Shown: piece by piece, positions 45,862-54,631 of the stretch
Numbering within the stretch: the first letter of the stretch is position 1
Layout of the letters: each line of letters starts with the position of its first letter
Origin: Castellaniella sp035707805
GTDB taxonomy: Bacteria; Pseudomonadota; Gammaproteobacteria; Burkholderiales; Burkholderiaceae_B
Direction: 5' to 3'
NCBI GenBank assembly: GCA_035707805.1
Contig: DASSTS010000017.1
Span: 1-64,000, forward strand
DNA length: 64,000 bases
Program-made: the position numbers and the translations under genes
Notes under the pieces: generated by a model
What the model saw: the letters and a program-made list of their open reading frames with translations, nothing else
The model's database searches: none
What the model was told of the DNA's origin: nothing

Positions 45862-45891
45862 TCTCCAGAGAACCCTGCCAGTTCGGCGGGA

Positions 45892-46080
45892 TCAGTGGGC
45901 AGTGCGCACCGTGTGATGCATGCCGCCTTGAGGGGCCTTGAAGAAAGCAGCGATCTTCCGGGCCAGTTGCTTCAGGGCGCGATCCAGGGCGTATTCCTGC
46001 TGGGCCTCGATGGCTTCGGCCAGCAGTTGGCGCTCCAGGGCGTCGGTCAGGCGGATGTCGGAATTCTGCAGGTTCTTCAT
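45892..46080 (-). CDS. Orphan 62-residue protein with its own operator and terminator
   Basis: I do not recognise this protein. It is 62 residues: a short N-terminus, then mostly predicted amphipathic helix (ALERQLLAEAIEAQQEYA, followed by DRALKQLARKIAAFFKAP), and a His-rich end (GGMHHTVRTAH). It has no signal, membrane span or cysteine. The ATG at 46080 is 20 bases from GGAAAGGAG, a purine-rich stretch at a rather long spacing; an in-frame start further up (46167) would translate through the operator. The gene is bounded by a -10/operator array (46119-46147) and a terminator (45836-45861), so it looks like an independent, regulated transcription unit. Confidence 0.72.
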   Translation of the reverse strand: MKNLQNSDIRLTDALERQLLAEAIEAQQEYALDRALKQLARKIAAFFKAPQGGMHHTVRTAH

Positions 46081-46118
46081 AGCAAGCCTCTTGGCGTGGA
46101 AAGGAGCGTTTCGCTCTC

Positions 46119-46147
46119 GGGTTAACCCTATTATAGGGTTTACCCTA
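46119..46147. promoter_or_regulatory. Nested operator array upstream of the 62-aa gene
   Basis: Three overlapping perfect dyads share alternating half-sites: GGGTTAACCC (46119-46128); AACCCTA, TTA, TAGGGTT (46124-46140); and TAGGGTTTACCCTA (46134-46147). A consensus TATAAT on the minus strand (46135-46130) sits in the centre, with TTGCTT 18 bases upstream as a possible -35. Cooperative repressor binding over the promoter is the likely reading. The regulator is not identified. Confidence 0.8.
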
Positions 46148-46210
46148 GTCAAAAAGCAAGCCCACAATCCGGACGCCGGGGAGACTGTCGTTAAAACCGC
46201 AACGGGAGGA

Positions 46211-47968
46211 TCAGCGGTCCCGGTAACCGGCCGACACCAGCTCGAACTGGAACAGGCGGCAGTCCAGCGCCCCGTTGTGCAGGGGATGGCGGCGGCGCGC
46301 CTTCAGGCGCAACTGTCCCGGCAGGTCCAGGTCGCTGGTGATCACGCTGAGCTGCCAGCCGCCGTAGCGCTGCTTGAGCTGCGTGGCCCATTCGGGCCAC
46401 AGCGCGGCCTCGTGGTCGCCCAGCCGTTCGCCATAGGGCGGGTTGGTGACGATCCAGCCGGTCTCGGCGGGCGGCGGCATGCGCCGGGCATCGCAGACCT
46501 CGAAGCGGATGGTCTCCGGGCTCAGGTGGGCGCGCTCTGCGTTGGCGCGCGCCGCCTCGATGGCGGCGGCGCTGTGGTCGCTGCCGACCAGGGGCTGGTC
46601 CAGGCGCGGGGCGATATGGGCCCGGGCGTCTTCCTTCAGGTCGCGCCACAGCCGGGCGTCGTGCGTGCGCAGGCGCTCGAAGCCGAAGGGCCGCCAGATG
46701 CCGGGCGGCACGCCCAGGGCGATCCAGGCCGCCTCGATCAGGATGGTGCCGCTGCCGCAGAAGGGATCCAGCAGGGGGGCGTCAGGCTGCCAGCCCGACA
46801 GCGCCAGCAGCCCGGCGGCCAGGTTCTCGCGCAAGGGGGCCTCGCCCTTGTCCAGGCGCCAGCCGCGCTTGAACAGCGATTCGCCCGACACGTCCAGGTA
46901 GATGGTGGCGCGGGTGGCGTCCAGGAACAGGTGGACGCGGGCGTCGGGGCGCACGGTGTCGATGCTGGGCCGCGCGCCTTCGCGCTCGCGCAGGCGGTCG
47001 CAGATGCCGTCCTTGGCCCGTAGATTGCAGTATTGCAGGCTGCGCATGGGGCTGTGGATGGCGGACGTGTCCACGCGCAGCGTCTGCTCCGGCCCGAACC
47101 AGCGTTCCCATTCGGTCTCCTGGGCCAGGGCCAGGATGTCGTCCTCGTTCCGGACCTCGGCCTGCGCGAGCTGCACCAGGATGCGGGTGGCGAGGCGGGA
47201 ATACAGGTTAGCGCGCAGCACTCCCGTCCAGTCTGCCTGGAAATGGCAGCCGGCGCGGCCGGCGGCGACCGCCTCGTAGCCCAGGGCCTGCAGTTCCAGG
47301 CACAGGGCCTCTTCCAGGCCGTGCGGGCAGGGCGCGAAGACGGAGAAAGTCTCGGCGACCCGGGGCGTGCGCGGGCTGCGGGGCAGGCGCTGGATGCGGG
47401 GCGTGTCCGGCGCGGCATCGTCGGCCGCGGCGCGGCGCGGCGGCCGACGGTCCGCTGCCTGCGGGTCTGCCGGCCGGCGGTCCTGGTGGCGCGGCGCCGC
47501 GGCCGTTTCGCCGGAGGTCCGGCGGTCCGTGGACCGCGGGCGCGCGGGACGGTCGCTCGCCGGACGCCCGTCGTTGGGCCGGAATCCGTCGTCGCCGGTG
47601 CGGCCCCTGGTGTCGGACGGGCGGGATCCGGCAGTGCGGGTCCGGCTCCCAGGGTCGGGCGGGCGGGGTCCGGCAGGGCGGGGACGGCTCCCGGCATCGG
47701 GCGATCGTGGCCCCGCGTCGCGGGACCGGGCACCGGGCGCCTTGTCGACCGGCCGCCTGCGCTCGGCCGATCCGGCGGGCGCCGCGGCCCCGCGCGCGGA
47801 GCGTGCCGGTGTCGCGGGCTCTTCGCCCCGGGCCTGCTGGGCGCGTTCCCGCAGGGCGGCCTGGCGGGCGCGGGCGCCCGAGCGCTTGCGCGGTTCGTCG
47901 TCCGCGGAGGGCTTGGGGGCGGCCTTGGATTTCAGGCTGAGTGTCTTGCGGGAGGTGGAATCGTTCAT
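46211..47968 (-). CDS. RlmL-type 23S rRNA (guanine-N2)-methyltransferase with disordered N-terminus
   Basis: A 585-residue SAM-dependent RNA methyltransferase of the RlmL/YpsC (UPF0020) type. The catalytic part starts near residue 205: a THUMP domain (FSVFAPCPHGLEEALCLELQALGYE), then the Rossmann domain with LLDPFCGSGTILIEAA, GSDHSAAAIEAARAN and catalytic TNPPYGERLG. The RlmK half found in E. coli RlmL is absent. The first ~200 residues are Arg/Pro/Asp/Ala-rich and repetitive (PDAGSRPRPAGPRPPDPGSR themes), probably disordered and RNA-binding. The ATG at 47968 is five bases after the hemJ stop. Confidence 0.9.
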   Translation of the reverse strand: MNDSTSRKTLSLKSKAAPKPSADDEPRKRSGARARQAALRERAQQARGEEPATPARSARGAAAPAGSAERRRPVDKAPGARSRDAGPRSPDAGSRPRPAGPRPPDPGSRTRTAGSRPSDTRGRTGDDGFRPNDGRPASDRPARPRSTDRRTSGETAAAPRHQDRRPADPQAADRRPPRRAAADDAAPDTPRIQRLPRSPRTPRVAETFSVFAPCPHGLEEALCLELQALGYEAVAAGRAGCHFQADWTGVLRANLYSRLATRILVQLAQAEVRNEDDILALAQETEWERWFGPEQTLRVDTSAIHSPMRSLQYCNLRAKDGICDRLREREGARPSIDTVRPDARVHLFLDATRATIYLDVSGESLFKRGWRLDKGEAPLRENLAAGLLALSGWQPDAPLLDPFCGSGTILIEAAWIALGVPPGIWRPFGFERLRTHDARLWRDLKEDARAHIAPRLDQPLVGSDHSAAAIEAARANAERAHLSPETIRFEVCDARRMPPPAETGWIVTNPPYGERLGDHEAALWPEWATQLKQRYGGWQLSVITSDLDLPGQLRLKARRRHPLHNGALDCRLFQFELVSAGYRDR

Positions 47969-47973
47969 GATGT

Positions 47974-48390
47974 TCAGAAAGGTTTGACGACCACCAGAAT
48001 CAGGATCAGCAGCAGCAACAGGACCGGAATCTCGTTGAACCAGCGGAAATAGCGGTGTCCGTGCCGGTTGGCGCCGCGCGCGAAGGCCTGCAGGTGATGC
48101 CGGCAGGCCAGGTGGAATACCACCAGCGCGGCCACGCCCAGCAGCTTGGCGTGCAGCCAGCCCTGGCCCTGGCCGATGCCGTAGCCCAGCCACAGCGCCA
48201 GCCCCAGGACCAGGGCCAGGACGCCCAGGGGCGTCATGAAACGGTACAGCCGCGTCGCCATGCCCAGCAAGGCCTCGCGGGTGCCCGGGTCCTGGGCCTG
48301 CGCCAGGTTGACGTAGATGCGCGGCAGGTAGAACAGGCCGGCGAACCAGGAGACGACGAACAGGATGTGGAAGGTCTTGACCCAGAGCAT
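47974..48390 (-). CDS. hemJ: HemJ-type protoporphyrinogen IX oxidase
   Basis: A 138-residue four-helix membrane protein of the HemJ/YPO family (often labelled CopD-like). The first helix LWVKTFHILFVVSWFAGLFYLPRIYV carries the conserved histidine of the heme site; WLHAKLLGVAALVVFHL and RWFNEIPVLLLLLILI are also typical. In many proteobacteria HemJ performs the penultimate heme step, oxidation of protoporphyrinogen IX. It lies two bases after proA and five before the methyltransferase, so it belongs to the long minus-strand run. Confidence 0.92.
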   Translation of the reverse strand: MLWVKTFHILFVVSWFAGLFYLPRIYVNLAQAQDPGTREALLGMATRLYRFMTPLGVLALVLGLALWLGYGIGQGQGWLHAKLLGVAALVVFHLACRHHLQAFARGANRHGHRYFRWFNEIPVLLLLLILILVVVKPF

Positions 48391-48392
48391 GG

Positions 48393-49661
48393 TCAGCCCC
48401 GCAATTGGCCTTCGCCGGTCAGCACCCATTTCTGGATCGTCAGGCCTTCCAGGCCGACCGGGCCGCGGGCATGCAGCCGGTTGGTGGAAATGCCGATCTC
48501 GGCGCCCAGCCCGTATTCGAAGCCGTCCGCAAAGCAGGTGGGCAGGTTGACGTAGACCGAACTGGAATCGACCTCGCGCTGGAATCGCTGCGCGGCGGCC
48601 AGGTCCTCGGTCACGATGGATTCGGTGTGCTCGGAGCTGTAGCGGGCGATGTGGTCCATGGCCTCGTCCAGCGAGTCGACCACGCGCACGGCCAGGATGG
48701 GCGCCAGGAATTCGGTGGCCCAGTCTTCCTCGGTGGCGGCCACCGAGCCTGGCATCAGCGCCGCCGCCCGGGGGCAGGCGCGCAGTTCGACCCCCAGCTC
48801 CGTGAAACGGGCTGCCGCGCGCGGCAGCCATTCGCGGGCGACGTCGGCGTGCACCAGCAGGGTCTCCATGGCGCCGCAGATGCCGCAGCGGTAGGTCTTG
48901 GCATTGACGGCGATCTCCAGCGCGCGGTCGAGGTCCGCGGCCCGGTCCACGTAGACGTGGCAGTTGCCTTCCAGGTGCTTGATCAGCGGCACGCGGGATT
49001 CGGCCGACAGGCGGGCGATGAGGCTCTTGCCGCCGCGCGGGATGATGACGTCGATGTAGTCGGTCAGGGTCACCATCTCGCCGACGGCGGCGCGGTCGGT
49101 CGTGTCCACCACCTGCACGGCCTCGGCCGGCAGGCCGGCGGTCCGCAGGCCCGCCTGGATGATGGCGCCCAGCGCCTGGTTGGAATGGAAGGCCTCGCTG
49201 CCCCCGCGCAGGATGGTGGCGTTGCCGGATTTCAGGCACAGCGCGGCGGCGTCGATGGTGACGTTCGGCCGGGATTCGTAGATGATGCCGATCACTCCCA
49301 GGGGCACGCGCATGCGGGCGACCCGCATGCCGTTGGGCCGGATGACGGTCTCGCTGAGCCCGCCGATGGGATCGGGCATGACGGCGATCTGCGCCAGCCC
49401 GGCCGCCATGGTGTCCAGGGCCTTGTCGGACAGGCGCAGGCGGTCCATGAGCGGGGCTTCCAGCCCGCGCCGCGCGGCGGCATCCAGGTCACGCGCGTTC
49501 TCAGCCTGCAGCCAGGCGCGGCGCTCGCTCAGCTGTTCGGCCATGGCCAGCAGGGCGGCGGACTTGGCCGCGCCGGAGGCCGTGCGCATGCGGCGCGCTG
49601 CCTGGCGGGCCTGGCGGCCCAGCGTTTCGAGCGATTGGGGGACGGGGGCGGGTGCGTTCAT
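48393..49661 (-). CDS. proA: ProA, gamma-glutamyl phosphate reductase
   Basis: A 422-residue aldehyde dehydrogenase-fold enzyme of proline synthesis that reduces gamma-glutamyl phosphate with NADPH. Signatures: MRVPLGVIGIIYESRPNVT, NATILRGGSEAFHSNQALG, the catalytic cysteine in KTYRCGICGAMETLLVH, and LPTCFADGFEYGLGAEIGIST. proB is not in the window. It lies 21 bases after holA, with hemJ directly behind it. Confidence 0.96.
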   Translation of the reverse strand: MNAPAPVPQSLETLGRQARQAARRMRTASGAAKSAALLAMAEQLSERRAWLQAENARDLDAAARRGLEAPLMDRLRLSDKALDTMAAGLAQIAVMPDPIGGLSETVIRPNGMRVARMRVPLGVIGIIYESRPNVTIDAAALCLKSGNATILRGGSEAFHSNQALGAIIQAGLRTAGLPAEAVQVVDTTDRAAVGEMVTLTDYIDVIIPRGGKSLIARLSAESRVPLIKHLEGNCHVYVDRAADLDRALEIAVNAKTYRCGICGAMETLLVHADVAREWLPRAAARFTELGVELRACPRAAALMPGSVAATEEDWATEFLAPILAVRVVDSLDEAMDHIARYSSEHTESIVTEDLAAAQRFQREVDSSSVYVNLPTCFADGFEYGLGAEIGISTNRLHARGPVGLEGLTIQKWVLTGEGQLRG

Positions 49662-49682
49662 GGCAGTCCAGTGAAAAATCGG

Positions 49683-50726
49683 TCAGGCGCGGCGGGCGCC
49701 GGCGGCAAGCCGCAGGATCAGCCTCGCCAGCTCGTCCCAGGGGTCCGGCAGGCGGCCGGCCGTCGGCAGGCCCTTGATCAGCCGGTCGATCTCGTGGGCA
49801 TGCCGCACGGCCGCCGGCCAGGACCGGGCCGGCACGCGCTGCAGGGCCTGGCGGACCAGTCTTTCCCGCGGGCCGAAGATGCGGTGGGCACGGAATGCGG
49901 ATTCGGGATTCGGTTCGCCCGCCAGGCGGGCCAGCATCCGGATCTCCTCGCCGACGGCCCAGAGGACCAGCGGCAGCGCCTCGCCCTCGGCCCGCAGGCC
50001 GTTCAACACCGTCAGCGCCCGGTCGGCCTGTCCGGCCAGCATGGCGTCGCGCAGGTCATAGAGATTGTACCGGGCCACGTTCAGCACGGCTGCCTGGACC
50101 TGTTCCAGCGTGAGCGCGCCGGCCGGATGCAGCAAGGCGAGCTTCTGGATCTCCTGGTGCGCGGCCAGCAGATTGCCCTCGACCTTGTCGCTGAGCCAGG
50201 CCAGCGTGTCGGCGTCGGCCGACTGGTCCTGGCGCTTCAGGCGCCCCGCGATCCAGGCGGGCAGGGCCGTGCGCGCGATCGTCGGCACGTCGATCCACAG
50301 GGTGTGTTTCTTCAGCGCCTGCACCCACTTGGCCTTTTGCGTGGTCCAGTCGAGCGCGGGCAGGCGGATCAGGATCCGGACATCGGGCAGCTGCCCGCCC
50401 GCGGCCATGTCGGTCAGGGACTGCAGCGCGTCGGAGCCGGTCTTGCCCGGCTTGCCGGTGGGCAGGCTGATTTCCAGCATGCGCAGGTCGCCGAAGAGCG
50501 AGGTGTTGCGCGCCGCCGCCAGGGCGGCGCTCCAGTCGCTGCGGGCGTCCATGACCAGGTGCGTGCGCTCGGTGCAGCCCTGCTGGATGGCGGCGGCCCG
50601 GCAGGCGTCCGCGATCTCGGTCACCAGCAGGATCTCGTCGCCCGACAGCACGGCGCAGGGTGGCAGTTCGCGCCCGGACGCGAACTGGGCAATGAGCTGA
50701 TCGGCGTCGGGAGCGCGGCCGGCCAT
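49683..50726 (-). CDS. holA: HolA, DNA polymerase III delta subunit
   Basis: A 347-residue delta subunit of the clamp loader, which opens the beta clamp at primed sites. N-terminal LPPCAVLSGDEILLVTEIADACR and the central KVEGNLLAAHQEIQKLALL segment are typical of HolA, and the gene sits three bases after lptE, as in most proteobacteria. Length matches E. coli delta (343). Confidence 0.95.
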   Translation of the reverse strand: MAGRAPDADQLIAQFASGRELPPCAVLSGDEILLVTEIADACRAAAIQQGCTERTHLVMDARSDWSAALAAARNTSLFGDLRMLEISLPTGKPGKTGSDALQSLTDMAAGGQLPDVRILIRLPALDWTTQKAKWVQALKKHTLWIDVPTIARTALPAWIAGRLKRQDQSADADTLAWLSDKVEGNLLAAHQEIQKLALLHPAGALTLEQVQAAVLNVARYNLYDLRDAMLAGQADRALTVLNGLRAEGEALPLVLWAVGEEIRMLARLAGEPNPESAFRAHRIFGPRERLVRQALQRVPARSWPAAVRHAHEIDRLIKGLPTAGRLPDPWDELARLILRLAAGARRA

Positions 50727-50729
50727 CGG

Positions 50730-51362
50730 TCAGTAGGGCCGGCCGGCCGGACCGTTCAGATCGCCGCTCTTGTCGCTGCGCTGGATGCTGTCGTCGGGCA
50801 GTTGCACGACCGGCCGGTCCGATGCGTCGCGATAGGCGGCCTGGACCTCGGGCGCGCTCATGCGGCGCAGGATCTGCTCGATCAGGCTGTGGCGCATGTC
50901 GGTGAAGGTGCGGGTGATCTCGCTTTCCTTGGCCTGCACGATACGGTCGTTGTAGGGCAGCTCGCGGACGCTGTGCAAGGTGGTGGGGGCCAGCAGGACG
51001 TGGCCGGCGCGGTCCAGCAGCTCGAAGGTGAAGTCCAGGTCGAGCTCGTATTCCTCGACGCGGCCCTCGGTGTCGATCGACAGCTGGCGCAGTTGCTGGT
51101 TCTCGGAAATCTGGTGCAGGTAGACGTCGGCCTGCGAGCGTTCGCGCGTGAAGCGCGTGTCGGGCGAATTGGCCGTGATGGTGCGTTCCAGGCGAGCGCC
51201 GAAAGCCGAGTCCAGGTCGATGTTGGTGTAGATCAGGTGGAAGGGCAGGGGCGTGGCGTTCTTCAGGTGGAAGCCGCAGGCGCCCAGGACCAGCAGGCAT
51301 GCCAGGCCCAGGGCCAGGCGCAGGCGGCGGGCATGGGCGGACAATGAGGCCATGGCGTTCAT
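50730..51362 (-). CDS. lptE: LptE, LPS-assembly lipoprotein
   Basis: A 210-residue outer-membrane lipoprotein that plugs LptD in lipopolysaccharide export. The signal peptide ends in the lipobox LGAC with the lipidated C29, followed by GFHLKNATPLPFHLIYTN, the standard LptE opening. The C-terminal ~40 residues are polar and probably flexible. Its ATG overlaps the leuS stop (ATGA), and holA follows: the canonical leuS-lptE-holA order. Confidence 0.95.
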   Translation of the reverse strand: MNAMASLSAHARRLRLALGLACLLVLGACGFHLKNATPLPFHLIYTNIDLDSAFGARLERTITANSPDTRFTRERSQADVYLHQISENQQLRQLSIDTEGRVEEYELDLDFTFELLDRAGHVLLAPTTLHSVRELPYNDRIVQAKESEITRTFTDMRHSLIEQILRRMSAPEVQAAYRDASDRPVVQLPDDSIQRSDKSGDLNGPAGRPY

Positions 51363-54010
51363 CCGACGACGTTGACGAGACGGCCGGGAACGACCACCAC
51401 GCGCTTGGGCGGCCGGCCTTCCAGGAAGCGTTCGACGGCTTCGTGGGCGCGGGCCAGGGTTTCGATGGCGGCCTTGTCGGCATCCTGGGGGACGCTGAGC
51501 TGTCCGCGGACCTTGCCGTTGACCTGCAGCACGAGTTCGACGACCTCGGCGCGCAGCGCGGTCTCGTCCACGGCGGGCCAGGAGGCGTCCAGCAGGTCGC
51601 CCTGGGTCCCGGCAAAGCCCAGCTCGCGCCAGAGCCGCCAGGTGATGTGCGGCACCACCGGGTACAGCACGCGCAGCAGGATGGACGCCGCCTCGGCCAG
51701 CGCCGGCCCGGATACGCCCGCCTGCGCGGCGGATTCCAGGGTGTTCAGCATCTTCATGGCGGTGGAGACCACCGTGTTGTACTGGATGCGCTGGTAGTCG
51801 TAGTCCGCCTGCTTCAGCAGGCCGTGGATGGCGCGGCGCAGGTCGGCGGCGGCCTCGTCCAGGCCCGACCAGTCGGCCGGCGGGGCGAGATGGGCGTGCA
51901 GCGCGTCGTGGTGGGCCTGGCAGAAGGCCCACAGGCGGCGCAGGAAGCGGTGGGCGCCCTCGACGCCGGAATCCGACCATTCGAGGGTCTGCTCGGGCGG
52001 GCTGGCGAACATGACGAACAGGCGGGCGGTGTCCGCGCCCAGGCCATCGATCAGGGACTGGGGATCGACGCCGTTGTTCTTGGATTTCGACATCGTGCCG
52101 ATGCCGCCGTAGTCGACCGGCGAGCCGTCGGTTTTCAGGCGCGCGCCGGTGATGGCGCCCTTGTCGTTGGTGAGGTTCTCGACCTGCTCGGGCCAGAAAT
52201 ACTCGATGCCGCCGCGCTCGTTCTTGCGCGAATAGATGTGGTTGAGCACCATCCCCTGGCAGAGCAGCCGGGTGAAGGGCTCGGAGAATTCCAGCATGCC
52301 CAGGTCGCGCATGACGCGCGTCCAGAAGCGCGCGTACAGCAGGTGCAGCACGGCGTGCTCGATGCCGCCGATGTACTGGTCCATGGGCATCCAGTAGTCG
52401 TTGCGGGCATCCACCATGGCCTGGTCGTTGCCGGGCGAGGTATAGCGCATGAAATACCAGGACGAGTCGACGAAGGTGTCCATGGTGTCGGTTTCGCGCC
52501 GCGCGGGCTTGCCGCAGGACGGACAGCGGCACGACAGGAAGCCCTCGTGCTTGGCGAGCGGATTGCCGCTGCCGTCGGGCACCAGGTCCTCGGGCAGCAC
52601 CACGGGCAGGTCCTTTTCGGGCACCGGCACCGGGCCGCAGTCGGCGCAGTGGATGATGGGGATGGGCGTGCCCCAGTAGCGCTGGCGGGAGATCCCCCAG
52701 TCGCGCAGCCGCCAGGTGGTGCGCAGCTCGCCCAGGCCCATGGCCTGGAGATCCGCGGCCACCGCCTGGATCGCCTGGGCCGTGCTCAGGCCGTCGTACT
52801 TGCCGGAATGGACCGTGCGGCCGGCCTGCTTGTCGCCGTACCAGTCCTGCCAGGCGGTGTCCGACCAGGTCTGGCCCTCGGCCGCGATCACCTGGCGGAT
52901 CGGCAGGCCGTACTTGCGGGCGAAGGCGAAGTCGCGTTCGTCATGGGCCGGCACGCCCATGACGGCACCGTCGCCGTAGCTCATGAGCACGTAGTTGCCC
53001 ACCCAGACCGGCACGGGCTCGCCGGTCAGCGGATGGATCACGGACAGGCCGGTGGGCAGGCCCTCTTTTTCGCGCGTGGCCAGCTCGGCCTCGGTCGTGC
53101 CGCCCTGGCGGCAGGCCTCGATGAAGGCGGCCAGGCGCGGATCGTCCTGCGCGGCGCGGGTCGCCAGGGGATGTTCGGGCGCCACGGCGCAGAAAGTCAC
53201 GCCCATGATGGTGTCGGCGCGGGTCGTGAAGACGTGCAGCAGGCCATCCTGGATCAGCCGGCCCCCGGCATCGCGGATGTCGTGGCGGAAGGCGAAGCGC
53301 ACGCCCTCGCTGCGGCCGATCCAGTTTTCCTGCATCAGGCGGACGCGCTCGGGCCATCCGGGCAGGCCGTCTTCCAGGGTGTCCAGCAATTCGTCGGCGT
53401 AATCGGTGATGCGCAGGTAGTAGCCGGGGATCTCGCGTTTTTCGACGGGCGCGCCCGAACGCCAGCCGCGTCCGTCGATGACCTGTTCGTTGGCCAGCAC
53501 GGTCTGGTCGACCGGATCCCAGTTGACGACCTGGGTCTTGCGGTAGGCGATGCCTTTTTCCAGCATCTTGAGGAACAGCCACTGGTTCCATTTGTAGTAG
53601 GACGGATCGCAGGCGCACATCTCGCGCGACCAGTCGATGGCCAGCCCCATCGCCTGCATCTGCTTTTTCATGTAGGCGATGTTGTCGTAGGTCCACTGGG
53701 CCGGGGGCACGCCGGATTTCATGGCGGCGTTTTCGGCGGGCATGCCGAAGGCATCCCAGCCCATGGGCATCAGGACGTTGTATCCGCGCATGCGCAACTG
53801 GCGGGTCATCATGTCGTTGATGGTGTAGTTGCGCACATGGCCCATGTGCAGCTTGCCGCTGGGGTAGGGCAGCATCGAGCAGGCGTAGAACTTGGGCTTG
53901 GGCGAGCCGTCGGGACGGGTGGCGTGTTCGGTGACGCGGTAGACGTCGCCTTCGCGCCAATGGGCCTGGGCTTCGGATTCGACCTGGTTCGGGATGTAGC
54001 GTTCCTGCAT
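51359..54010 (-). CDS. leuS: LeuS, leucyl-tRNA synthetase
   Basis: An 883-residue class Ia synthetase of usual bacterial length. It has the HIGH-type motif HMGH (55-58, in PYPSGKLHMGHVRNY), the KMSKS-type motif MSKSK near residue 640, the CP1 editing domain with TTRADTIMGVTF and GDGAVMGVPAHDERD, and a Leu-specific zinc-type loop with CRCPSCG. The ATG at 54010 starts at the conserved MQERYIP. It charges tRNA-Leu and starts the leuS-lptE-holA run. Confidence 0.97.
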   Translation of the reverse strand: MQERYIPNQVESEAQAHWREGDVYRVTEHATRPDGSPKPKFYACSMLPYPSGKLHMGHVRNYTINDMMTRQLRMRGYNVLMPMGWDAFGMPAENAAMKSGVPPAQWTYDNIAYMKKQMQAMGLAIDWSREMCACDPSYYKWNQWLFLKMLEKGIAYRKTQVVNWDPVDQTVLANEQVIDGRGWRSGAPVEKREIPGYYLRITDYADELLDTLEDGLPGWPERVRLMQENWIGRSEGVRFAFRHDIRDAGGRLIQDGLLHVFTTRADTIMGVTFCAVAPEHPLATRAAQDDPRLAAFIEACRQGGTTEAELATREKEGLPTGLSVIHPLTGEPVPVWVGNYVLMSYGDGAVMGVPAHDERDFAFARKYGLPIRQVIAAEGQTWSDTAWQDWYGDKQAGRTVHSGKYDGLSTAQAIQAVAADLQAMGLGELRTTWRLRDWGISRQRYWGTPIPIIHCADCGPVPVPEKDLPVVLPEDLVPDGSGNPLAKHEGFLSCRCPSCGKPARRETDTMDTFVDSSWYFMRYTSPGNDQAMVDARNDYWMPMDQYIGGIEHAVLHLLYARFWTRVMRDLGMLEFSEPFTRLLCQGMVLNHIYSRKNERGGIEYFWPEQVENLTNDKGAITGARLKTDGSPVDYGGIGTMSKSKNNGVDPQSLIDGLGADTARLFVMFASPPEQTLEWSDSGVEGAHRFLRRLWAFCQAHHDALHAHLAPPADWSGLDEAAADLRRAIHGLLKQADYDYQRIQYNTVVSTAMKMLNTLESAAQAGVSGPALAEAASILLRVLYPVVPHITWRLWRELGFAGTQGDLLDASWPAVDETALRAEVVELVLQVNGKVRGQLSVPQDADKAAIETLARAHEAVERFLEGRPPKRVVVVPGRLVNVVG

Positions 54011-54076
54011 GGATCTGTCTGGATGGGTTGGATTGAATGGGGCCAAGCCGATCATTATAGAGGCTGCGGACACGGC

Positions 54077-54106
54077 AAAAAAAATCCCCGCGCGGGCGGG
54101 GATTTT
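54077..54106 (-). terminator. Terminator of rpmB-rpmG
   Basis: 11-bp stem AAAATCCCCGC (54081-54091) / GCGGGGATTTT (54096-54106) with a four-base loop. On the minus strand it runs into eight T residues (complement of 54077-54084). Confidence 0.93.
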
Positions 54107-54145
54107 CAGGAAGCCGGTGAGACGGTCCGGGAGAGGCGCCCCGGA

Positions 54146-54313
54146 TTATTTCAGCTTGGTTTCCTTGTATTCGACGTGCTTGCGCGCGACCGGATCAAAT
54201 TTCTTGATCAGCATCTTTTCCGGCATGTTGCGCTTGTTTTTGGTGGTCGTGTAGAAATGACCGGTGCCAGCCGTGGATTCCAGCTTGATTTTCTCGCGGA
54301 TACCTTTTGCCAT
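54146..54313 (-). CDS. rpmG: 50S ribosomal protein L33
   Basis: A 55-residue L33: it begins MAKGIREKIKLESTAGTGHF and ends KHVEYKETKLK, the cysteine-free (zinc-independent) proteobacterial form. It follows rpmB by 19 bases, the usual rpmB-rpmG pair. Confidence 0.97.
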   Translation of the reverse strand: MAKGIREKIKLESTAGTGHFYTTTKNKRNMPEKMLIKKFDPVARKHVEYKETKLK

Positions 54314-54332
54314 GATGTGCTCCTAGGGCCGA

Positions 54333-54569
54333 TCAGGCCAGTTCGCCGCGGGCACGCAGATCGGCCAGGACGGCGTCGATGCCGTTCTTGTCGATGGTGC
54401 GCAGGGCTTTGGTGGACACGCGAAGGCGCACCCAGCGATTTTCGGATTCGACCCAGAACCGGCGCGATTGCAGGTTGGGCAGGAAACGACGCTTGGTCTT
54501 GTTGTTCGCGTGCGAGACGTTGTTGCCCACCATCGGGCCTTTGCCGGTTACTTGGCATACGCGTGCCAT
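54333..54569 (-). CDS. rpmB: 50S ribosomal protein L28
   Basis: A 78-residue L28 opening MARVCQVTGKGPMVGNNVSH, with the basic middle TKRRFLPNLQSRRFW. Normal length. First gene of the rpmB-rpmG message, which ends at the terminator at 54077-54106. Confidence 0.97.
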   Translation of the reverse strand: MARVCQVTGKGPMVGNNVSHANNKTKRRFLPNLQSRRFWVESENRWVRLRVSTKALRTIDKNGIDAVLADLRARGELA

Positions 54570-54631
54570 GGTCTCACCTCTGTATCTGTATCGGGAAAGC
54601 CTGTCATTCTATACTGAAAACTGCTTTTGAA

